Shown in pieces: positions 5,728-10,611 of a DNA stretch of 10,611 nucleotides (positions are counted from its first letter, which is position 1; each line of letters starts with the position of its first letter). The notes beneath the pieces were generated by a model. It was not told the origin of the DNA, ran no database searches, and was given only the letters and a program-made list of their open reading frames with translations. The position numbers were made by a program, and so were the translations under genes. Origin of the DNA: Oscillospiraceae bacterium (GTDB taxonomy: Bacteria > Bacillota > Clostridia > Oscillospirales > Ruminococcaceae); the NCBI GenBank assembly GCA_016295545.1, contig JAEDLA010000026.1, positions 1 to 10,611 of the forward strand, written 5' to 3'.

Positions 5728-7026
5728 TTATATATCATTTCTGATTATATCATCAAGAGTTTCCCTCTTGACAACAACTCTTGACTGACCGTCCTTAATA
5801 AATACAACAGCAGGCTTAGGAATTCTGTTGTAGTTTGAGGACATGGAGTAGTTATAAGCACCGGTAGCACAGACAGCAATGATATCTCCTGATTCAGCGT
5901 GCTGGAGAGGCATATTTTCACCGATAAGGTCACCACTTTCACAGCATTTTCCTGCAATAGTGACTTTTTCTGTACGTTCTTCACCAGCCTTGTCAGCAAC
6001 AACAGCCTCGTACTCTGATTTATAGAGAGCGTATCTGGGATTATCTCCCATGCCGCCGTCAATTGAAATATATGTCCTTATATTCGGAATCTCCTTGCGT
6101 GCTCCTACTTTATAGAGTGTTATGCCTGCCGGAGCAGCAATTGAACGTCCGGGTTCAATAAGTATAAACGGCTGAGTAATTCCATACTCTGCACAGCTGC
6201 TTTTAACGACCTGAGAAACCTTTTCCATGTAAGTTTCAAATGGTACAGGATCATGCTCGTTAAGATATTTAATGCCGAATCCACCGCCAAGATTAAGCTC
6301 CTTAATCTCGTAGTCAAGTTCATTTTTAATTTTTGCAATGAAACCAAGCATTACCTTTGCAGCCTCCTCAAAGGGAGCTATATCGAAAATCTGTGAACCT
6401 ATGTGGCAATGAAGTCCTCTCAGAATAACATTTTTGCATGAAACTGCCTGCTTTACTGCTTCAAAAGCCTCCCCTGTCTCAAGGGCAAAGCCGAATTTGC
6501 TGTCAATCTGACCTGTTTTTACAAAGTCATGAGTATGAGCATCAATTCCTGGTTTGATTCTAAACATTATCTTTGCAGTAATATTCTTTTCCCCTGCAAT
6601 TTCTTCAAGGCGGATAAGCTCGCTGATATTGTCAACAATGATATGTCCCACACCACATTCAAGAGCATAGCTTAGCTCCTCATCGGTCTTGTTATTTCCG
6701 TGGAAACACATCTTCTCACAGTCGCAGCCAGCCTTAACAGCAGTATACAGTTCTCCGATAGATACAACATCAAGACCGATTCCTTCGTCTTTCATGATTC
6801 TGCACATTTCCTTGCAGCAGAAAGCCTTGCTTGCATAACAAACCAAGCCCTGACCGCCGTAGTACTTGTCAATACTGCTTTTGAAACGACGCACATTGTT
6901 CCTGATAAGGTTTTCGTCCATTACATAAAGAGGTGTACCATACTGCTCTGCAAGTGACACAGTATCAATACCGCCGGCAGCAAGATGCCCTTTTTCATTA
7001 ACGCTGAGATTTTCAGATACAAACAT
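5728..7026 (-). CDS. lysA: Diaminopimelate decarboxylase
   Basis: 432 residues from the chosen start. PLP-dependent fold type III decarboxylase that turns meso-diaminopimelate into L-lysine and CO2, the last step of lysine synthesis, in the cytoplasm. Motifs: YASKAF with the PLP Lys67; HCHIGSQ 206-212; GGGFG 247-251 for phosphate binding; EPGRS 291-295; CCESGD 361-366, the active-site Cys region supplied by the partner subunit of the dimer; GAYNYSMSSNYN 389-400. Length is normal for the family. The start at 7026 is chosen because AGGAAG lies 8 nt upstream and the protein opens FVSENLSVNEKGHL, an ordinary LysA N-terminus; the frame remains open to 7080 but that stretch overlaps the end of engB. 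Third gene of the lon-engB-lysA run, 16 nt after engB. Confidence 0.96.
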   Translation of the reverse strand: MFVSENLSVNEKGHLAAGGIDTVSLAEQYGTPLYVMDENLIRNNVRRFKSSIDKYYGGQGLVCYASKAFCCKEMCRIMKDEGIGLDVVSIGELYTAVKAGCDCEKMCFHGNNKTDEELSYALECGVGHIIVDNISELIRLEEIAGEKNITAKIMFRIKPGIDAHTHDFVKTGQIDSKFGFALETGEAFEAVKQAVSCKNVILRGLHCHIGSQIFDIAPFEEAAKVMLGFIAKIKNELDYEIKELNLGGGFGIKYLNEHDPVPFETYMEKVSQVVKSSCAEYGITQPFILIEPGRSIAAPAGITLYKVGARKEIPNIRTYISIDGGMGDNPRYALYKSEYEAVVADKAGEERTEKVTIAGKCCESGDLIGENMPLQHAESGDIIAVCATGAYNYSMSSNYNRIPKPAVVFIKDGQSRVVVKRETLDDIIRNDI

Positions 7027-7043
7027 AAATTCAACTTCCTTTT
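7026..7043 (-). promoter_or_regulatory. Ribosome binding site that fixes the lysA start
   Basis: On the minus strand AAAAGGAAGT (7043 to 7034) precedes the ATG at 7026, with 8 nt between AGGAAG and ATG. It touches the engB stop codon region, so lysA translation may follow closely on engB. Confidence 0.7.
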
Positions 7044-7651
7044 CAAAAATTTTCCTCGTCATCGGCTGCAATGTCGTCAATTATCTGTCTTAACTCCTCA
7101 ACTCCCTCAAAGGTCTGGGAAGAAAAAGGAATTACGTGTATATCGTCAAAGCACGGGATTTCAGTTCTGAAAGCCGCCATACGCTTTTCACGCTCAGTTT
7201 TTTTCAGCTTGTCTGCTTTTGTAAGGACTATTACAAAAGGCAGCTCCGTATCAATAAGATAATTTATCATGTCAAGGTCGTCGGCTGAGGGAGCATGGCG
7301 CATATCCACAAGAAGAAATACCAGCCGCAGGTCCCTGTCTGAATTAAGATATCCCTCTATCAGTCCTGACCACCGCTCCTTTTCGCTTTTGGAAACCTTT
7401 GCATAGCCATAGCCGGGTAAATCCACAAAGTAAATATTCTCCATTCCATAAAAATTTATGGTTGCTGTTTTACCAGGTACAGAGCTTACTCTTGCAAGAC
7501 TTTTCCTGTTGAAAAGCTTGTTTATCAGAGTAGACTTTCCAACATTTGAACGTCCTGCAAAAGCTATTTCGATACGCTCAGGAGGTGGTATCTGGGAAAA
7601 TTTTCCGTAAGAAGCACAAAACTCCGCTTTATTGTAATTCATTGGGAACAT
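7043..7651 (-). CDS. engB: Ribosome biogenesis GTPase EngB/YsxC
   Basis: 202 residues, usual size for this small TRAFAC GTPase needed for 50S subunit assembly in the cytoplasm. G1 GRSNVGKS 33-40; G2 Thr62 in PGKTATINF; G3 DLPG 77-80 in the family mark VDLPGYGYAKVSKSEKERW; G4 TKAD 144-147; G5 FSSQT 176-180. Two starts are possible: the ATG at 7651, only 3 nt from the GGAGG, and an in-frame ATG at 7642, 12 nt from it (10 nt from a second, overlapping GGAG). The protein proper begins NYNKAEF after the second Met, so 7642 is a real alternative (199 residues). It lies 11 nt after lon; the lon-engB (lonA-ysxC) pair is conserved in many Firmicutes. Confidence 0.95.
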   Translation of the reverse strand: MFPMNYNKAEFCASYGKFSQIPPPERIEIAFAGRSNVGKSTLINKLFNRKSLARVSSVPGKTATINFYGMENIYFVDLPGYGYAKVSKSEKERWSGLIEGYLNSDRDLRLVFLLVDMRHAPSADDLDMINYLIDTELPFVIVLTKADKLKKTEREKRMAAFRTEIPCFDDIHVIPFSSQTFEGVEELRQIIDDIAADDEENF

Positions 7652-7652
7652 T

Positions 7653-7660
7653 CTCCTCCT
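7653..7660 (-). promoter_or_regulatory. Ribosome binding site of engB, ambiguous between two starts
   Basis: AGGAGGAG on the minus strand. GGAGG is 3 nt from the ATG at 7651 and 12 nt from the ATG at 7642; neither is the usual 5-9 nt, so the start cannot be settled from spacing alone. Confidence 0.6.
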
Positions 7661-7662
7661 TT

Positions 7663-10005
7663 TTATGATTCAAGAGCAGTACCAAGCACATCGCTGATAT
7701 TTTCGGCATAAACAAACTCAATTTTTTCCTTGACAACATCATCGACTTCTTCAAGGTCAGGCTTGTTTGCCGCTGGAATAACAACTGTTCTTATATCAGC
7801 TTTATAAGCAGCCATTGTCTTTTCACGAAGTCCGCCTATGGGAAGAACTTTTCCGTGAAGCGTTATTTCTCCGGTCATTGCCACATCTGACCTAACAGGA
7901 ATACCTGACAGTGCTGAAACAAGAGCTGTTACCATTGTAACTCCGGCAGAGGGACCGTCTTTCGGAACAGCTCCCTCCGGTGCGTGAATGTGTATATCAT
8001 TTTCCTTGTAAAAATCAGGATTGATATTGTACTTGTCGGCAATGCTCCTGCTGTAGCTTACAGCAAGCTTTGCACTCTCTTTCATTACATCGCCAAGAGA
8101 GCCGGTTACCTCGATTTTTCCGCTGCCTTTGAGCACAAGGACTTCAAGTGGCATAAGAACTCCGCCCACTGATGTCCATGCAAGTCCATTTACTACACCC
8201 ACCTGATTTTCCTTTGAAACAAGGTCGGGAAGATACTTATAAACGCCAAGAAGCTCTTTCAGGCTGTCTGACTTGACTGCAACTTTTTTTACTTCGCCGG
8301 AGGCAATTTTTTTAGCAGCTTTACGGCAGAGTGATGCAATATATCTTTCAAGTGTTCTTACGCCGGCTTCCTTTGTGTAGAACTGAATCAGGTCATGAAC
8401 TGCTCCGTCCTCGATTTTCAGCTGACTTGCTTTCAGTCCGTGTTCTTTAAGCTGCTTCGGTATAAGATGATTTCTTGCAATATGGAATTTTTCTTCTGCA
8501 GTATAGCTGGGCAGTTCAATAATCTCCATACGGTCAAGAAGCGGCTGCGGTATTGCTGAAATATTATTTGCCGTTGTTATGAATACAGCCTTGCTTAAAT
8601 CAAAGGGAATTTCTATGAAGTGGTCTCTGAAAGCATTGTTCTGCTCACTGTCGAGTACTTCAAGCATGGCAGAAGACGGGTCACCCTTTATATCGCTGCA
8701 CATCTTATCAATCTCGTCAAAAAGGATAAGAGGATTTGCTGAGCCTGCCTGCTGCAATGCAGTAATGATACGTCCCGGCATAGCTCCGACGTAAGTTTTT
8801 CTGTGTCCACGAATATCAGCTTCGTCACGAACGCCGCCCAGAGATACTCTTGCATATTTTCTTCCCATTGCCCGGGCAATTGACTTTGCAATGGAAGTCT
8901 TTCCTACTCCGGGAGGGCCGGCAAGGCAGATTATCTGTCCCTTGATTTCGGGATTAAGTGCATGAACTGCAAGAAATTCAAGTATGCGCTCTTTGACCTT
9001 TTTAAGACCATAGTGATCCTTTTCAAGAATTGCCTCCGCCTTGTCAATGGACAGCTTGGCTCTGGTATATTTCCCCCATGGCAGGTCAAGAACAGTGTCA
9101 AGATAATTCTTTATTACAAACGCTTCCTGTGATGAGGGCGGCAGCTTTGTCAGCTTATCAGCCTCCTTTAGCAGTTTTTCACGACTTTTCTCATCAGTTT
9201 TCAGGCTCATTATATCGTTGATATAATTAAATGCCTCGTCACCGTCGTTTTCGCCCAGCTGTTCCTGAATAACACGCATCTGCTCTCGTAGGAAATACTC
9301 TTTCTGACCTTTTTCAATGCTGTTTTTAGTCTGTTCATTGATAAGGGTTTCAAGCTCAAGTATCTCCACTTCTGAGCTGAGGCAGGCAAATAATACTGAA
9401 AGCTTGTTGATTATATTTGATTCCTCAAGAAGTGTCTGCTTGTCACGGTAGTTCAGATTGCAGTTAAAGGTCACGGCTTCAAAAAGCTTTACCGGTGATT
9501 CCTGTGCCATTACAGAAGCAAGCAGCTCCTTAGGCATACGTGGGAAAAATGACGCATAATGTTCAAAAATATCCTTGACAGAGCGCATAAGCGCCTCTGC
9601 TTCAACTTCATCATATCTGGCTCTTGAATAAGTCGGAATTCTCTTTACCTCTGCTTTGAGAACATCACCTTCATCAGAAAGGTGAACAAGATTCGCTTTA
9701 TAAACGCCCTCTACAAGAACTTTCATAATATTATCCGGAAGTTTAAGAACCTGGCGGATTTCAGCCACAACGCCAACTTTATATAAATCAGAAGCCTTTG
9801 GATTATCCACATAAGTCTCATGCTGTGCAACAAGAAAAAGCTTACCATTCTCCTTTAATGCTCTTTCAACAGCATTTACAGACTTTTCACGGGCAACATC
9901 GAAATGCATGACCATTTTAGGGAATGCAACAAGTCCACGCATAGCTACGGTATAAAAAACGTTTCCGTTATCTGTATTTTTATCACTTTTAATTATTTGT
10001 TCCAT
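7663..10005 (-). CDS. lon: ATP-dependent serine protease Lon
   Basis: 780 residues, normal for LonA. It is a cytoplasmic hexameric AAA+ protease that degrades misfolded and some regulatory proteins. N-terminal substrate-binding domain about 17-205 ([19 protein letters not shown]), then a helical coiled-coil stretch about 215-260 ([18 protein letters not shown]). AAA+ module: Walker A GPPGVGKT 363-370, Walker B ILFDEID 427-433, sensor region [10 protein letters not shown] 477-486. C-terminal protease domain: catalytic Ser686 in PKDGPSAG and Lys729 in GGLREKT, 43 residues apart as in E. coli Lon (Ser679, Lys722). All key residues are intact. Start at 10005: GGTGG, a G-U-tolerant ribosome site, lies 4 nt upstream. 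First gene of the lon-engB-lysA run. No CIRCE or CtsR-type heat-shock operator is seen upstream. Confidence 0.97.
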   Translation of the reverse strand: MEQIIKSDKNTDNGNVFYTVAMRGLVAFPKMVMHFDVAREKSVNAVERALKENGKLFLVAQHETYVDNPKASDLYKVGVVAEIRQVLKLPDNIMKVLVEGVYKANLVHLSDEGDVLKAEVKRIPTYSRARYDEVEAEALMRSVKDIFEHYASFFPRMPKELLASVMAQESPVKLFEAVTFNCNLNYRDKQTLLEESNIINKLSVLFACLSSEVEILELETLINEQTKNSIEKGQKEYFLREQMRVIQEQLGENDGDEAFNYINDIMSLKTDEKSREKLLKEADKLTKLPPSSQEAFVIKNYLDTVLDLPWGKYTRAKLSIDKAEAILEKDHYGLKKVKERILEFLAVHALNPEIKGQIICLAGPPGVGKTSIAKSIARAMGRKYARVSLGGVRDEADIRGHRKTYVGAMPGRIITALQQAGSANPLILFDEIDKMCSDIKGDPSSAMLEVLDSEQNNAFRDHFIEIPFDLSKAVFITTANNISAIPQPLLDRMEIIELPSYTAEEKFHIARNHLIPKQLKEHGLKASQLKIEDGAVHDLIQFYTKEAGVRTLERYIASLCRKAAKKIASGEVKKVAVKSDSLKELLGVYKYLPDLVSKENQVGVVNGLAWTSVGGVLMPLEVLVLKGSGKIEVTGSLGDVMKESAKLAVSYSRSIADKYNINPDFYKENDIHIHAPEGAVPKDGPSAGVTMVTALVSALSGIPVRSDVAMTGEITLHGKVLPIGGLREKTMAAYKADIRTVVIPAANKPDLEEVDDVVKEKIEFVYAENISDVLGTALES

Positions 10006-10043
10006 TATTCCACCACATTTCTTCTATATCTGACAGATGTCTG

Positions 10044-10059
10044 AACGGTATAATCCGTT
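10044..10059 (-). repeat. Small palindrome in the lon leader
   Basis: AACGG (10044-10048) and CCGTT (10055-10059) flank a 6-nt TATAAT spacer. It lies between the lon -10 element and the lon start, in the transcribed leader. It could be an operator or a weak RNA hairpin; with only 5 bp, chance is also possible. Confidence 0.4.
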
Positions 10060-10067
10060 ACTTTATT

Positions 10068-10096
10068 ATTATACTATATCCGCCGCAAAAATGCAA
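10068..10096 (-). promoter_or_regulatory. Probable sigma-A promoter of lon-engB-lysA
   Basis: On the minus strand the -35 is TTGCAT (10096 to 10091) and the -10 is an exact TATAAT (10073 to 10068), 17 nt apart. The -35 matches the consensus TTGACA at only three positions. The start of transcription would be near 10061, giving a leader of about 55 nt before the lon ATG. Confidence 0.6.
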
Positions 10097-10196
10097 GTAT
10101 AAAATAACCCATGCAATAGATAGGTATTGTTCCATTCTGTATATAATTTCGTGTCAGAATATGATGAACGACAGCAGTCTTACCCACAACATCAAT

Positions 10197-10216
10197 TAAC
10201 AATGCTATCATTGTTA
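10197..10216 (-). terminator. Hairpin at the end of the fic-like gene, weak terminator candidate
   Basis: TAACAATG (10197-10204) and CATTGTTA (10209-10216) form a perfect 8-bp stem with a CTAT loop. On the minus strand the stop codon of the fic-like gene is inside the stem. The stem is AT-rich and only a scattered T stretch follows, so termination is doubtful. Confidence 0.35.
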
Positions 10217-10611
10217 TTGAGCGTCACTTCTTGTATAGAATGTGCTGCGTCCTGTTCCATGCCTTACAAGCAATCCCTGTTCTACAAGCTGCTTGATTGC
10301 ATTCTCAATGGATGCCTTGCTAAGTGTAGGACAAAGCTCCATGACTTCACTCTTGGTAAACTTCCCAATCTTATTGTAGACGGCTCGACGAACCATTTCT
10401 ATTGCAGGCAGCTTCTCATCAACCAGCGCTACACGCTCCTCGAAGTCACGGTACGCAGCAAGAACGGTCTGCAACAGATACTTGATAAAAAGTGTAGGAT
10501 CTTCTGCATTTTCTGTCCAGCCTTTCTGACACTGCTCCAATGCATCGTAGTAAAGATTCTTGTTCTTTGCAATCTTGCTTTCAAGGGAAATATACCTTCC
10601 GATCACATAAC
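10214..10611 (-). CDS. Fic-family protein, C-terminal part (5' end outside the window)
   Basis: The frame is open to the window edge; about 131 residues of the C-terminus are visible and the stop is at 10214-10216. The part seen reads YVIGRYISLESKIAKNKNLY, then ALEQCQKGW and DPTLFIKYLLQTVLAAYRDFEERV, which match the helical C-terminal part of Fic/DOC-family proteins after the catalytic loop. The end, about 85 residues later from GKFTKSEVMELC through IENAIKQLVEQGLLVRHGTG, is a winged helix-turn-helix as found in many Fic proteins. Fic enzymes usually transfer AMP to target proteins; the HPFxxGNGR loop that would prove activity lies upstream, beyond the window, so activity cannot be judged. A GTG codon at 10606 is just an internal Val. 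The family call is by sequence character. Confidence 0.75.
   Translation of the reverse strand, partial: YVIGRYISLESKIAKNKNLYYDALEQCQKGWTENAEDPTLFIKYLLQTVLAAYRDFEERVALVDEKLPAIEMVRRAVYNKIGKFTKSEVMELCPTLSKASIENAIKQLVEQGLLVRHGTGRSTFYTRSDAQ

Larger units (their letters stand above)
10006..10213. other. Intergenic region between the fic-like gene and lon
   Basis: 208 nt without a credible gene. It holds the lon promoter, the small palindrome in the lon leader (10044-10059), a short inverted repeat CAATA/TATTG (10114-10129), and most of the hairpin over the end of the fic-like gene (10197-10216). Confidence 0.65.

Noticed and set aside
5745..6062. Other-frame open reading frame inside lysA (105 codons)
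   Set aside because: Lies entirely inside lysA in another frame; lysA has all family motifs in its own frame.
7027..7080. Longer lysA start at 7080
   Set aside because: It would overlap the end of engB and add 18 residues not typical of LysA; the ATG at 7026 has AGGAAG at 8 nt.
10020..10110. CIRCE or CtsR heat-shock operator for lon
   Set aside because: Neither the TTAGCACTC-N9-GAGTGCTAA form nor the GGTCAAA-type tandem repeat is present.
10142..10147. Plus-strand TATAAT as a promoter
   Set aside because: No -35 at suitable distance and no plus-strand gene downstream before the window ends.
1..10611. CRISPR array, insertion sequence or phage genes
   Set aside because: No regularly spaced repeats, transposase, integrase or phage structural motifs are seen anywhere in the window.

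Overview
The window looks like chromosomal DNA of a low-GC Gram-positive anaerobe, probably a Clostridia member close to Ruminococcus/Oscillospiraceae. This rests on several points: AT-rich third positions, strong AGGAGG-type ribosome sites, lipoprotein signal peptides rather than outer-membrane parts, a lonA-engB gene pair as in many Firmicutes, and a tRNA gene with an encoded CCA end. The genus is an inference from protein character and is not proven.

Left half, + strand (71-5270): a tight five-gene operon for uptake of an iron-type ligand. In order it encodes an exported CbiK-like metal chelatase lipoprotein, a lipoprotein with two related NEAT-like domains, a TroA/BtuF-type substrate-binding lipoprotein, a FecCD/BtuC-type permease, and an ABC ATPase with an extra C-terminal domain of about 115 residues. 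Genes 2 and 3 overlap by 4 nt; the later gaps are 12 and 4 nt. A hairpin lies between genes 1 and 2. The simplest reading is a surface system that captures a tetrapyrrole or iron chelate, possibly takes the metal out (or handles the ring) outside the membrane, and imports the product. The substrate (haem, other iron complex, corrinoid, cobalt) cannot be fixed from sequence alone.

Middle (5271-5727): a gene-poor strip holding a weak terminator candidate after the operon, a stand-alone tRNA-Leu(CAG) gene with a perfect consensus sigma-A promoter and a strong 19-bp terminator, then a second terminator-type hairpin serving the minus-strand operon that converges on it.

Right half, minus strand (10005 down to 5728): lonA (ATP-dependent protease), engB/ysxC (ribosome-assembly GTPase) and lysA (diaminopimelate decarboxylase), separated by 11 and 16 nt and so probably one transcript from a promoter at about 10068-10096. 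This is housekeeping DNA with intact catalytic motifs. At the right edge, also on the minus strand, is the C-terminal end of a Fic-family protein whose catalytic part lies outside the window.

The most interesting part is the first operon: an extracytoplasmic CbiK-type chelatase with NEAT-like lipoprotein domains and a divergent ABC importer whose ATPase lacks the usual Q-loop glutamine and carries an unexplained C-terminal domain.
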